64,000 nucleotides of DNA, taken from contig NZ_CP053939.1 of assembly GCF_013267835.1 (NCBI RefSeq), forward strand, positions 682,001 through 746,000, in the 5' to 3' direction. The translations under genes were made by a program, and so were the position numbers. The DNA is from Neisseria mucosa (GTDB lineage Bacteria > Pseudomonadota > Gammaproteobacteria > Burkholderiales > Neisseriaceae). Positions 37,657-46,242 of the stretch are shown in pieces (the stretch's first letter is position 1; each line of letters opens with the position of its first letter). The notes below the pieces were generated by a model that had not been told where the DNA came from, ran no database searches, and worked only from the letters and a program-made list of their open reading frames with translations.

Positions 37657-38463
37657 ATGATGACTGAAGACACACGTCCCTTGGTGCAAGTGGTTGCCGG
37701 GATTTTGCTTGATCCAAACGGCCGCTACCTGCTCAGTTCCCGCCCGGAGGGCAAGCCCTATGCCGGATATTGGGAATTTGCCGGCGGCAAGGTGGAAGCC
37801 GGTGAAAGCGATTTTCAAGCCTTGCAACGCGAGTTTGAAGAAGAACTCGGTATCCGTATCCTTGCCGCTACGCCGTGGCTGACCAAAGTCCATTCCTACG
37901 AACATGCACATGTACGCCTGCATTTTTTATGGGTGGAAGCCGACCAATGGACGGGCGAAATCCAATCGAGGGAAGGGCAGAAATGGGCATGGCAAAAGGC
38001 CGGGGATTTTACCGTTACGCCGATGCTGCCAGCCAATAGCGCATTGTTACGCTCCCTATCCATTCCGCGCCGGCTTCAAGGCCGTCTGAAAAGCGGCTTG
38101 AGCGGTCAAAACAGCATGGGCGAATATCATGTTGTGCCATATATGTTGACTCAGCATCAAAGCGCATCTGCCGTATTGTTGGAATTTGCCGATTGGCAGC
38201 AAGGCAAACCTATAGAAGCGCTCAGTGTGTGGCCAATCATTGAAAATGCCGAACAATGGCGGCAGGTGCAAAATGCGGATGCCGTTGTTTGGAAAGTGGC
38301 TGACGAAGCGGCTGCCGGGCAAGTTGCCGATATTTTGGCGCAAGGCGTGGCGATGCCGCTGATTGTGGCAGCTCCGGAAAGTCTGGTTTCCATTTATCGT
38401 GAACAGTGGCAGAGCATGGGTGTGCATGCCGTTTTGACCGATAATGACATTGAGGCCGTCTGA
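37657..38463 (+). CDS. MutT-type Nudix hydrolase with C-terminal thiamine-phosphate-synthase-like domain
   Basis: 268 residues from the ATG at 37657 (an in-frame ATG at 37624 is too far upstream of the conserved part). The Nudix box is GGKVEAGESDFQALQREFEEELG, with all key Glu residues, giving 8-oxo-dGTP diphosphatase as the likely activity. After about residue 130 a second domain (HVVPYMLTQHQSASAVLLE ... ADILAQGVAMPLIVAAPESL) resembles the TenI/ThiE-like extension fused to MutT in many proteobacteria, without evident thiamine-site residues. The stop codon TGA lies inside a DUS (38454-38465), and the next gene starts at 38465. Confidence 0.82.
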   Translation: MMTEDTRPLVQVVAGILLDPNGRYLLSSRPEGKPYAGYWEFAGGKVEAGESDFQALQREFEEELGIRILAATPWLTKVHSYEHAHVRLHFLWVEADQWTGEIQSREGQKWAWQKAGDFTVTPMLPANSALLRSLSIPRRLQGRLKSGLSGQNSMGEYHVVPYMLTQHQSASAVLLEFADWQQGKPIEALSVWPIIENAEQWRQVQNADAVVWKVADEAAAGQVADILAQGVAMPLIVAAPESLVSIYREQWQSMGVHAVLTDNDIEAV

Positions 38464-38464
38464 A

Positions 38465-38887
38465 ATGAGTAAAAATCAAAAGCTTTTGATTGCCGCTGTT
38501 TTACTGATTGTGTTCGCGGTGGCCAAACTGCTGCTCTTGGATTGGTGGCAGCAACAGCAATCAAAAACGAAAGTAGTCGAATGTAATTTGACACAAGGCT
38601 GCGTCCTGCCTGACGGTTCAAAAGTGCGTGCGACATCCATCAATACGCACGAACCATTTGATATTGTGATAGAGAATGTTCCGCAAAATACGGGCGTGGT
38701 CAGTATCAGTTTCAGCATGAAAAACATGGACATGGGCTTCAACCGCTATAACCTGACTAAACAATCTCCGCGAAGCTGGCAGGCTTTGCAAATCCGCTTG
38801 CCGTTTTGTGTCGAGGGCCGCCATGATTACACTGCCGATATTACCGTCGGCAAACAGACTTTTCAGACGGCATTTAGCGCGAAGTAG
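38465..38887 (+). CDS. Membrane-anchored protein of unknown function
   Basis: 140 residues from the ATG at 38465, 1 nt after the stop of the Nudix gene, so translation is probably coupled. One N-terminal transmembrane helix (LLIAAVLLIVFAVAKLLLLD) anchors a periplasmic domain with three cysteines (VECNLTQGCVLP, PFCVEGRHDY). Phrases such as VSISFSMKNMDMGFNRYNL and the GRHDYTADITVGKQTF end are beta-strand rich and recall periplasmic metal or FixH-like folds, but I cannot name a family. A reverse DUS lies just before the stop codon. Confidence 0.75.
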   Translation: MSKNQKLLIAAVLLIVFAVAKLLLLDWWQQQQSKTKVVECNLTQGCVLPDGSKVRATSINTHEPFDIVIENVPQNTGVVSISFSMKNMDMGFNRYNLTKQSPRSWQALQIRLPFCVEGRHDYTADITVGKQTFQTAFSAK

Positions 38888-39035
38888 CCATCCGATAGAG
38901 GCCGTCTGAACAGCATAGGCTAAAAAAATCTAATTTTTTAGATGATGTATTTAAAAAATTCCTTATAAATGAATCAATTATAAATTATTTTTTGATGGAT
39001 TGTTTACAATCATTCTGAATGCAAACCCAAAATAC

Positions 39036-39093
39036 AAAACGGACAGAAGCCAGGCTACATCAGGGTTTGATGTGACAGAGACTGTCCGTTTTT
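39036..39093 (+). ncRNA. Hairpin with T run, candidate small-RNA 3' end or terminator
   Basis: AAAACGGACAG (39036-39046) pairs with CTGTCCGTTTT (39082-39092) and encloses a second hairpin ACATCA/TGATGT; a T run follows. It is about 150 bp after the preceding gene, so it is either a late terminator or the end of a small RNA. No clear promoter is visible. Confidence 0.35.
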
Positions 39094-39234
39094 TATGTTT
39101 GTTGCGAAAGAATCGTTTATTAATAACTGAATTTTTTATAATTTTTTTGAAAAAAGTGTTTGACAAGACCGGTTTTATTTTTTAAATTTGTTTCCATAAA
39201 TAAAAACTACATCGCACTACAAAGGAACATCATC

Positions 39235-39330
39235 ATGAATCTGTATCAAACCACTCTCTCTTGTTATAGATTTTCTCCCATCTCTGCCGCTCCCGTCGCT
39301 GCCAGCTTATTGGCAGTCGCGACGGTCTGA
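39235..39330 (+). CDS. Putative 31-residue leader peptide upstream of prpB
   Basis: ATG at 39235 with AAAGGAAC 10 bp upstream; it ends at TGA 39328-39330. The product begins MNLYQTTLSCYRFSP and ends in a small-residue hydrophobic stretch. The last third of the frame forms a stable hairpin (CCGTCGC-TGCCA ... TGGCA-gtc-GCGACGG, 39293-39325). Coding is not proven. It could be a short membrane peptide, a regulatory leader, or chance; similar tiny frames are annotated in this position in other neisseriae as far as I recall. Confidence 0.4.
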   Translation: MNLYQTTLSCYRFSPISAAPVAASLLAVATV

Positions 39331-39654
39331 AGGCTCTCAATCCGAATCCAGTTTCCGCATTTCCACAAACACTTCGGGTTTTTAAATATCTGTATCCCCC
39401 AGCAGCCATTCATATACTGATTAATAAAAATTTAAAAACGTACGCCTCCGCTTCAGCCTTATTGTATTTATTGGTTTTGATAACTATTTGTATTTATTGA
39501 TTTTAAATTTTCAGATGGTTGATGATTGAAATTTTACAGGCCGTCTGAAAACAGTTTTCAGAATAATTGTTTATTTTTAAACGGTTCGTTTCAGGTTGTG
39601 AAAAAACCGAGCCGTCCGATTAATACTGATGAAAAAAGTCTATAAAGGAGAAAT

Positions 39655-40533
39655 ATGATGAGTCAACACTCTGCCGGAGCACGTTTCCGCCAAGCCGTGA
39701 AAGAATCAAACCCTCTTGCCGTAGTCGGTTGCGTCAATGCTTACTTTGCACGATTGGCCACCCAAAGCGGTTTCAAGGCGATTTATCTGTCCGGCGGCGG
39801 CGTGGCAGCCTGCTCTTGCGGTATCCCTGATTTGGGCATTACCACAATGGAAGATGTGCTGATCGACGCACGACGCATTACGGACAACGTGGATACGCCT
39901 CTGCTGGTGGACATTGATGTGGGTTGGGGCGGTGCATTCAATATTGCCCGTACCATTCGCAACTTTGAACGCGCCGGTGTTGCAGCAGTTCACATCGAAG
40001 ATCAGGTAGCGCAAAAACGCTGCGGCCACCGTCCGAACAAAGCCATTGTTTCTAAAGATGAAATGGTCGACCGTATCAAAGCTGCCGTCGATGCCCGCGT
40101 TGATGAGAACTTTGTGATTATGGCGCGTACCGATGCGCTGGCGGTAGAAGGTTTGGATGCTGCTATCGAACGAGCCCAAGCGTGTGTCGAAGCTGGTGCA
40201 GACATGATTTTCCCTGAAGCCATGACCGATTTGAAAATGTACCGCCAATTTGCAGATGCAGTGAAAGTACCTGTATTGGCCAACATTACCGAGTTTGGTG
40301 CTACACCGCTTTATACGCAAAGCGAGCTGGCTGAAAACGGCGTATCGCTGGTGCTGTATCCGCTGTCATCGTTCCGCGCCGCAAGCAAAGCCGCATTGAA
40401 TGTTTATGAGGCGATTATGCGCGACGGCACGCAGGCGGCGGTGGTAGATACCATGCAAACCCGTGCCGAGCTGTACGAGCATCTGAACTATCATGCCTTC
40501 GAGCAAAAACTGGATAAATTGTTTCAAAAATGA
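39655..40533 (+). CDS. prpB: 2-Methylisocitrate lyase
   Basis: Cleaves 2-methylisocitrate to pyruvate and succinate, the last step of the methylcitrate cycle for propionate. The 292-residue PEP mutase/ICL-family barrel has [47 protein letters not shown] with the KRCGH catalytic cysteine, and [14 protein letters not shown]. Two ATGs lie in tandem at 39655; a strong AAGGAGAAA site precedes them. It heads the cluster prpB-prpC-acnD-prpF, with ackA further downstream. Confidence 0.95.
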   Translation: MMSQHSAGARFRQAVKESNPLAVVGCVNAYFARLATQSGFKAIYLSGGGVAACSCGIPDLGITTMEDVLIDARRITDNVDTPLLVDIDVGWGGAFNIARTIRNFERAGVAAVHIEDQVAQKRCGHRPNKAIVSKDEMVDRIKAAVDARVDENFVIMARTDALAVEGLDAAIERAQACVEAGADMIFPEAMTDLKMYRQFADAVKVPVLANITEFGATPLYTQSELAENGVSLVLYPLSSFRAASKAALNVYEAIMRDGTQAAVVDTMQTRAELYEHLNYHAFEQKLDKLFQK

Positions 40534-40542
40534 TTTACCGCT

Positions 40543-40582
40543 TTCAGACGGCCTTTCAACAAATCCGCATCGGCCGTCTGAA
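40543..40582 (+). terminator. DUS pair between prpB and prpC
   Basis: TTCAGACGGCC and GGCCGTCTGAA separated by 17 nt; probably only a partial terminator inside the operon. Confidence 0.45.
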
Positions 40583-40617
40583 AAATAAAACCCATAAAAA
40601 TACAAAGGAGAAATACC

Positions 40618-41772
40618 ATGACTGCAACTACTCAAACCCCGACTTTCAAACCTAAAAAATCCGTTGCGCTTTCTGGCGTTGCGGCCGGTAATACCGAATT
40701 GTGTACCGTTGGCCGTACCGGTAACGATTTGAGCTATCGCGGTTATGACATCTTGGATTTGGCACAAAAATGCGAGTTTGAAGAAGTCGCCCACCTGCTG
40801 ATTCACGGTCATCTGCCCAATAAATTCGAGCTGGCCGCTTATAAAGCCAAACTCAAATCCATGCGCGGCCTGCCTATCCGTGTGATCAAAGTTTTGGAAA
40901 GCCTGCCTGCACATACCCATCCGATGGACGTAATGCGTACCGGCGTATCCATGCTGGGCTGCGTTCATCCTGAACGTGAAAGCCATCCGGAAAGTGAAGC
41001 GCGCGACATCGCCGACAAACTGATCGCCAGCCTCGGCAGCATCCTGCTGTACTGGTATCAATATTCTCACAACGGCAAACGCATTGAAGTTGAAAGCGAC
41101 GAAGAGACCATCGGCGGTCATTTCTTGCACCTGTTGCACGGCAAACGCCCAAGCGAATCACATATCAAAGCCATGCATGTTTCACTGATTCTGTATGCGG
41201 AGCATGAGTTCAACGCTTCTACCTTTACCGCCCGCGTGATTGCCGGTACAGGCTCTGATATGTACTCCAGCATTACCGGTGCAATCGGCGCGCTGAAAGG
41301 TCCGAAACACGGCGGCGCAAACGAAGTGGCTTACGATATTCAAAAACGCTACCGCAATGCCGACGAAGCCGAAGCCGACATCCGCGAACGCATCGGCCGC
41401 AAAGAAATCGTGATCGGTTTCGGTCATCCGGTGTACACCATCTCCGACCCTCGCAACGTTGTCATTAAAGAAGTGGCACGCGGTTTGAGCAAAGAAACCG
41501 GCGATATGCGCCTCTTTGACATTGCCGAACGCTTGGAAAGCGTGATGTGGGAAGAGAAAAAAATGTTCCCGAATCTGGACTGGTTCTCTGCCGTTTCCTA
41601 CCAAAAATTGGGCGTACCGACCGCTATGTTCACACCGTTGTTCGTAATTTCCCGTACAACCGGTTGGAGCGCACACGTTCTCGAGCAACGCAAAGACGGC
41701 AAAATCATCCGTCCGAGCGCGAACTACACAGGCCCTGAAGATTTGGCATTCGTGGAGATTGAAAACCGCTGA
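40618..41772 (+). CDS. prpC: 2-Methylcitrate synthase
   Basis: Condenses propionyl-CoA with oxaloacetate. The 384-residue citrate-synthase-fold protein has [20 protein letters not shown] and [12 protein letters not shown] at the N-terminus, [20 protein letters not shown] (catalytic His) and [17 protein letters not shown], then [15 protein letters not shown] and [20 protein letters not shown]. The short length and its place between prpB and acnD make it PrpC and not the housekeeping GltA. Confidence 0.94.
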   Translation: MTATTQTPTFKPKKSVALSGVAAGNTELCTVGRTGNDLSYRGYDILDLAQKCEFEEVAHLLIHGHLPNKFELAAYKAKLKSMRGLPIRVIKVLESLPAHTHPMDVMRTGVSMLGCVHPERESHPESEARDIADKLIASLGSILLYWYQYSHNGKRIEVESDEETIGGHFLHLLHGKRPSESHIKAMHVSLILYAEHEFNASTFTARVIAGTGSDMYSSITGAIGALKGPKHGGANEVAYDIQKRYRNADEAEADIRERIGRKEIVIGFGHPVYTISDPRNVVIKEVARGLSKETGDMRLFDIAERLESVMWEEKKMFPNLDWFSAVSYQKLGVPTAMFTPLFVISRTTGWSAHVLEQRKDGKIIRPSANYTGPEDLAFVEIENR

Positions 41773-42135
41773 TACGCGTAACAGCAGGGTGGGCCGCCAG
41801 CCCGCCCCATCTCGAAATGCCGTTTGAAAACAATGAATAAATGATGTTTTCGTTTTTCGACGGCCTAGTGCAGTATGCGAGAGAGAGAGCCGGCCGTTTG
41901 GAAAACATGCTGCTCTGCTGTCGTCATTCTGTAAAGAGTGCCGAAAGATTTAAGTTTGGATTTCCGTCTATACGGGAATGATGGTAGCAGAGCGGCAATT
42001 TTTTTTCATACCGCGAATAGATTTCAAATCACAAGCAATAAAACCGAATTTATGGTTTCAGACGGCCTGAAGGTCCGAATCAACAGGCCGTCTGAAACCC
42101 AAAACCAAAAAAATAATAGATTTAGGAGAACCAAC
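41773..42135. other. prpC-acnD spacer
   Basis: 363 bp without a gene. It contains degenerate DUS copies, a dRS3-like 20-mer (41960-41979) and an inverted AG-DUS pair (42057-42098). In N. meningitidis I recall an extra transporter-like gene at this point; none is present here. Confidence 0.55.
41960..41979. repeat. dRS3-like 20-bp neisserial repeat
   Basis: ATTTCC-GTCTATAC-GGGAAT fits the dRS3 pattern ATTCCC-N8-GGGAAT with one mismatch. Confidence 0.55.
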
Positions 42136-44742
42136 ATGACTGCCAACCAACGCTACCGCAAAGCTTTGCCCGGTACGGATTTGGAATATTACGACGCGCG
42201 TCAGGCGTGTGAAGACATCAAACCAGGCTCTTACGACAAGCTGCCTTACACAAGCCGCATCTTGGCTGAGAACTTGGTCAACCGCGCAGACAAAGTCGAC
42301 CTGCCTACGCTGCAAAGCTGGCTGGGTCAGCTGATTGAGGGAAAACAGGAAATCGACTTCCCTTGGTATCCGGCGCGCGTGGTGTGTCACGATATTCTGG
42401 GGCAGACAGCGTTGGTGGATTTGGCAGGTCTGCGCGATGCAATTGCCGAAAAAGGCGGCGATCCTGCCAAAGTGAATCCGGTGGTGCAAACCCAGCTTAT
42501 CGTCGACCACTCTTTGGCCGTTGAATGCGGCGGCTACGATCCTGATGCTTTCCGCAAAAACCGCGAAATCGAAGACAGACGTAACGAAGACCGTTTCCAC
42601 TTCATCAACTGGACGAAAACCGCATTTGAAAATGTGGACGTGATTCCGGCGGGCAACGGCATTATGCACCAAATCAACTTGGAAAAAATGTCGCCCGTCG
42701 TCCAAGTCAAAAACGGCGTGGCATTCCCTGATACCTGCGTCGGTACAGACTCACATACGCCGCACGTCGATTCATTGGGCGTGATTTCCGTAGGCGTGGG
42801 CGGTTTGGAAGCCGAAACCGTGATGTTGGGCCGTGCATCCATGATGCGTCTGCCTGATATTGTCGGCGTTGAGCTGACCGGCAAACGCCAGCCGGGCATT
42901 ACTGCCACCGACATCGTGTTGGCACTGACCGAATTCTTGCGTAAAGAGCGCGTGGTTGGCGCATTTGTCGAGTTTTTCGGTGAAGGCGCAAGAAGTCTGT
43001 CCATCGGCGACCGTGCCACCATTTCCAACATGACCCCTGAGTTCGGCGCAACTGCCGCAATGTTCGCCATCGACGAGCAAACCATTGATTATTTGAAACT
43101 GACCGGTCGCGACGATGCGCAAGTGAAATTGGTAGAAACCTACGCCAAAACCGCAGGCTTGTGGGCAGATGCCTTGAAAACCGCCGTTTATCCTCGCGTA
43201 TTGAAATTTGATTTGAGCAACGTAACGCGCAACATGGCAGGCCCAAGTAATCCGCATGCCCGTTTTGCGACCGCCGATTTGGCCAGCAAAGGCTTGGCTA
43301 AACCTTACGAAGAGCCTTCAGACGGCCAAATGCCTGACGGTGCTGTGATTATTGCCGCGATTACTTCCTGTACCAATACTTCCAATCCGCGCAACGTTGT
43401 CGCCGCCGCGCTGTTGGCACGCAATGCCAACCGTCTTGGCTTAAAACGCAAACCTTGGGTGAAATCTTCATTTGCCCCTGGTTCAAAAGTAGCCGAAATC
43501 TATTTGAAAGAAGCAGGCCTGCTGCCTGAAATGGAAAAACTCGGCTTCGGTATTGTTGCCTTCGCATGTACCACCTGTAACGGCATGAGCGGCGCACTGG
43601 ATCCGAAAATCCAAAAAGAAATCATCGACCGCGATTTGTACGCTACCGCCGTATTGTCAGGCAACCGCAACTTCGACGGCCGTATCCATCCGTATGCGAA
43701 ACAGGCTTTCCTCGCTTCGCCTCCGTTGGTCGTTGCCTACGCGCTGGCAGGCAGCATTCGTTTCGATATTGAAAACGACGTTCTCGGCGTTTCAGACGGC
43801 CGCGAAATCCGCCTGAAAGATATCTGGCCGACCGACGAAGAAATCGATGCCATTGTTGCCGAATATGTGAAACCGCAGCAGTTCCGCGATGTGTATGTAC
43901 CGATGTTCGACACCGGCAAGGCGCAAAAAGCCCCGAGCCCGCTGTACGACTGGCGCCCGATGTCCACCTATATCCGCCGTCCGCCCTATTGGGAAGGCGC
44001 GCTGGCGGGTGAACGCACATTAAGAGGTATGCGACCGCTGGCGATTCTGCCCGACAACATCACCACCGACCACATTTCGCCGTCCAACGCGATTCTGGCG
44101 GCGAGTGCGGCGGGCGAATATCTGGCGAAAATGGGTTTGCCCGAAGAAGACTTCAATTCATACGCTACCCACCGCGGCGACCACCTCACCGCCCAACGCG
44201 CCACATTCGCCAATCCGAAACTGTTTAACGAAATGGTAAAAAACGAAGACGGCAGCGTACGCCAAGGTTCGCTGGCACGCGTTGAACCCGAAGGCAAAAC
44301 CATGCGCATGTGGGAAGCCATCGAAACCTATATGAACCGCAAACAGCCGCTCATCATCATCGCCGGCGCGGACTACGGTCAAGGCTCAAGCCGCGACTGG
44401 GCTGCAAAAGGCGTACGCCTCGCCGGTGTGGAAGCGATTGTTGCCGAAGGCTTCGAGCGTATCCACCGCACTAACTTAATCGGTATGGGCGTATTGCCGC
44501 TGCAGTTCAAACCGGGTACCAACCGCCATACCCTGCAACTGGACGGTACGGAAACCTACGACGTTGTCGGCGAACGCACACCGCGCTGCGACCTGACCCT
44601 CGTGATTCACCGTAAAAACGGCGAAACCGTCGAAGTGCCGGTTACCTGCCGCCTCGATACCGCAGAAGAAGTGTTGGTATATGAAGCCGGTGGCGTGTTG
44701 CAACGTTTCGCACAAGACTTCTTAGAAGGAAATGCAGCGTAA
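42136..44742 (+). CDS. acnD: Fe/S-dependent 2-methylisocitrate dehydratase
   Basis: Aconitase-family enzyme that dehydrates 2-methylcitrate to 2-methylaconitate, working with PrpF. 868 residues from the ATG at 42136, which has AGGAGAACC upstream; the frame is open further upstream but runs through DUS repeats. PDTCVGTDSHTPHVD, the cluster cysteines in AAITSCTNTSNPRN and FACTTCNGMSG, and the C-terminal GADYGQGSSRDWAAKG swivel motif are present. Two in-frame reverse DUS code SDG (near 43318 and 43791). AcnD rather than AcnA/B is inferred from the prp context and prpF directly downstream. Confidence 0.93.
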   Translation: MTANQRYRKALPGTDLEYYDARQACEDIKPGSYDKLPYTSRILAENLVNRADKVDLPTLQSWLGQLIEGKQEIDFPWYPARVVCHDILGQTALVDLAGLRDAIAEKGGDPAKVNPVVQTQLIVDHSLAVECGGYDPDAFRKNREIEDRRNEDRFHFINWTKTAFENVDVIPAGNGIMHQINLEKMSPVVQVKNGVAFPDTCVGTDSHTPHVDSLGVISVGVGGLEAETVMLGRASMMRLPDIVGVELTGKRQPGITATDIVLALTEFLRKERVVGAFVEFFGEGARSLSIGDRATISNMTPEFGATAAMFAIDEQTIDYLKLTGRDDAQVKLVETYAKTAGLWADALKTAVYPRVLKFDLSNVTRNMAGPSNPHARFATADLASKGLAKPYEEPSDGQMPDGAVIIAAITSCTNTSNPRNVVAAALLARNANRLGLKRKPWVKSSFAPGSKVAEIYLKEAGLLPEMEKLGFGIVAFACTTCNGMSGALDPKIQKEIIDRDLYATAVLSGNRNFDGRIHPYAKQAFLASPPLVVAYALAGSIRFDIENDVLGVSDGREIRLKDIWPTDEEIDAIVAEYVKPQQFRDVYVPMFDTGKAQKAPSPLYDWRPMSTYIRRPPYWEGALAGERTLRGMRPLAILPDNITTDHISPSNAILAASAAGEYLAKMGLPEEDFNSYATHRGDHLTAQRATFANPKLFNEMVKNEDGSVRQGSLARVEPEGKTMRMWEAIETYMNRKQPLIIIAGADYGQGSSRDWAAKGVRLAGVEAIVAEGFERIHRTNLIGMGVLPLQFKPGTNRHTLQLDGTETYDVVGERTPRCDLTLVIHRKNGETVEVPVTCRLDTAEEVLVYEAGGVLQRFAQDFLEGNAA

Positions 44743-44789
44743 GGTAAATCGGGTATCGTCAAAATGCCCGGGCTACGCTAAAAAAGGTT

Positions 44790-44825
44790 TTCAGACGGCC
44801 TCGAATGTTTGAGAGGCCGTCTGAA
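44790..44825 (+). terminator. DUS pair between acnD and prpF
   Basis: TTCAGACGGCCT and AGGCCGTCTGAA with a 12-nt loop; intra-operon, perhaps attenuating. Confidence 0.5.
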
Positions 44826-44861
44826 AAAAAACCATACGAGAAATACAAAGGAGAACTCGAA

Positions 44862-46031
44862 ATGCCGCAAATTAAAATCCCCGCCGTTTACTACCGCGGC
44901 GGTACATCTAAAGGCATTTTCTTCAAACGCACCGATCTGCCGGCTGCTGCGCAGGAAGCAGGCGAGGCGCGCGACAAAATCCTCTTGCGCGTACTCGGCA
45001 GCCCCGACCCTTACGGCAAACAGATTGACGGTTTGGGCAACGCCAGTTCGTCCACCAGTAAAGCCGTGATTTTGGACAAATCTGAACACGCCGATCACGA
45101 TGTTGATTACTTGTTCGGACAAGTTTCCATCGACAAACCTTTTGTCGATTGGAGCGGCAACTGCGGCAATCTGACCGCCGCCGTGGGCGCATTTGCCATC
45201 GAACAAGGCTTGGTTGATAAATCCAAAATCCCTTCAGACGGCCTGTGTACCGTCAAAATCTGGCAGAAAAACATCGGCAAAACCATTATTGCCCATGTAC
45301 CGATGCAAAACGGCGCAGTTTTAGAAACAGGTGATTTTGAGCTAGACGGCGTAACGTTCCCGGCAGCCGAAGTACAAATTGAATTTTTAGATCCAGCCGA
45401 CGGCGAAGGCAGTATGTTCCCAACCGGCAATTTGGTCGATGAAATTGATGTGCCGAATATAGGCCGTCTGAAAGCCACGCTTATCAATGCCGGTATTCCA
45501 ACCATTTTCCTGAATGCCGCAGATTTGGGCTACACAGGTAAAGAGTTGCAAGACGACATCAACAACGATGCCACGGCACTGGAAAAATTTGAAACCATCC
45601 GCGCATATGGCGCGCTGAAAATGGGCTTGATCAGCGACGTATCCGAAGCCGCCACCCGCGCCCATACTCCGAAAGTCGCTTTTGTCGCCCCTGCGGCCGA
45701 TTACACCGCTTCAAGCGGCAAAACCGTCCAAGCTGCCGACATCGACTTGTTGGTACGCGCGCTGAGCATGGGCAAATTGCACCACGCCATGATGGGTACC
45801 GCTTCAGTTGCCATCGCTACCGCCGCCGCCGTGCCCGGTACGCTGGTCAACCTTGCAGCCGGAGGCGGAGCGCGTAAAGAAGTCCGTTTCGGTCATCCGT
45901 CAGGCACACTGCGTGTCGGTGCCGCCGCCGAATGTCAGGACGGACAATGGACGGCTACCAAAGCAGTCATGAGCCGTAGCGCACGCGTGATTATGGAAGG
46001 ACAAGTCCGAGTGCCGGAAGATTGCTTTTAA
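44862..46031 (+). CDS. prpF: 2-Methylaconitate cis-trans isomerase
   Basis: Moves the double bond of 2-methylaconitate so that the cycle can continue when AcnD is used instead of PrpD. 389 residues from the ATG at 44862, with AAAGGAG 9 bp before it. QIKIPAVYYRGGTSKGIFF opens the diaminopimelate-epimerase-like fold; SSTSKAVIL, DWSGNCGNLTAAVGAFAIEQG and LAAGGGARKEVRFGHPSGTLRVGA are family landmarks. In-frame DUS are read as SDGL (45234-45245) and GRLK (45461-45472). Confidence 0.94.
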   Translation: MPQIKIPAVYYRGGTSKGIFFKRTDLPAAAQEAGEARDKILLRVLGSPDPYGKQIDGLGNASSSTSKAVILDKSEHADHDVDYLFGQVSIDKPFVDWSGNCGNLTAAVGAFAIEQGLVDKSKIPSDGLCTVKIWQKNIGKTIIAHVPMQNGAVLETGDFELDGVTFPAAEVQIEFLDPADGEGSMFPTGNLVDEIDVPNIGRLKATLINAGIPTIFLNAADLGYTGKELQDDINNDATALEKFETIRAYGALKMGLISDVSEAATRAHTPKVAFVAPAADYTASSGKTVQAADIDLLVRALSMGKLHHAMMGTASVAIATAAAVPGTLVNLAAGGGARKEVRFGHPSGTLRVGAAAECQDGQWTATKAVMSRSARVIMEGQVRVPEDCF

Positions 46032-46034
46032 GTT

Positions 46035-46070
46035 TTCAGACGGCCGCAGCCTTAAATAAGGCCGTCTGAA
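46035..46070 (+). terminator. DUS pair after prpF
   Basis: TTCAGACGGCC and AGGCCGTCTGAA, 13-nt loop, just after the prpF stop codon. Confidence 0.6.
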
Positions 46071-46087
46071 AACCAAATAAGCAAATT

Positions 46088-46144
46088 TTAGTCAGGTAGC
46101 GATACCTGCAATGGAGATTAGGGTTGGGCATAAAGCCTGACTAA
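46088..46144 (+). other. Stem-loop between prpF and ackA
   Basis: TTAGTCAGG (46088-46096) and CCTGACTAA (46136-46144) pair perfectly around a 39-nt loop. It has no T run, so it is not a classical terminator. Role unknown. Confidence 0.4.
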
Positions 46145-46242
46145 ACACCAAATCAAAGGCAATCTGAAAAGCTCTCAAATATTCTTGCTCTTTTCAGACG
46201 GCCTGAAGCCAAAAATAATCAAAAATTCAAAGGAGAAACACC

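Larger units (their letters stand above)
38888..39654 (+). other. Long intergenic region upstream of prpB
   Basis: 767 bp, AT-rich. It contains a nested hairpin with a T run (39036-39093), a 31-codon reading frame with its own ribosome-binding site and a GC-rich hairpin inside it (39235-39330), and a DUS-like pair near 39539-39562. No full-length gene is visible. The prpB leader in this region would be a plausible target for the Hfq-dependent sibling sRNAs known to control prpB and prpC in pathogenic Neisseria. Confidence 0.6.

Noticed and set aside
41938..42135. Upstream extension of acnD by 66 codons
   Set aside because: It is translated through a dRS3-like repeat and a DUS pair and lacks aconitase similarity. 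The ATG at 42136 has a good ribosome-binding site.
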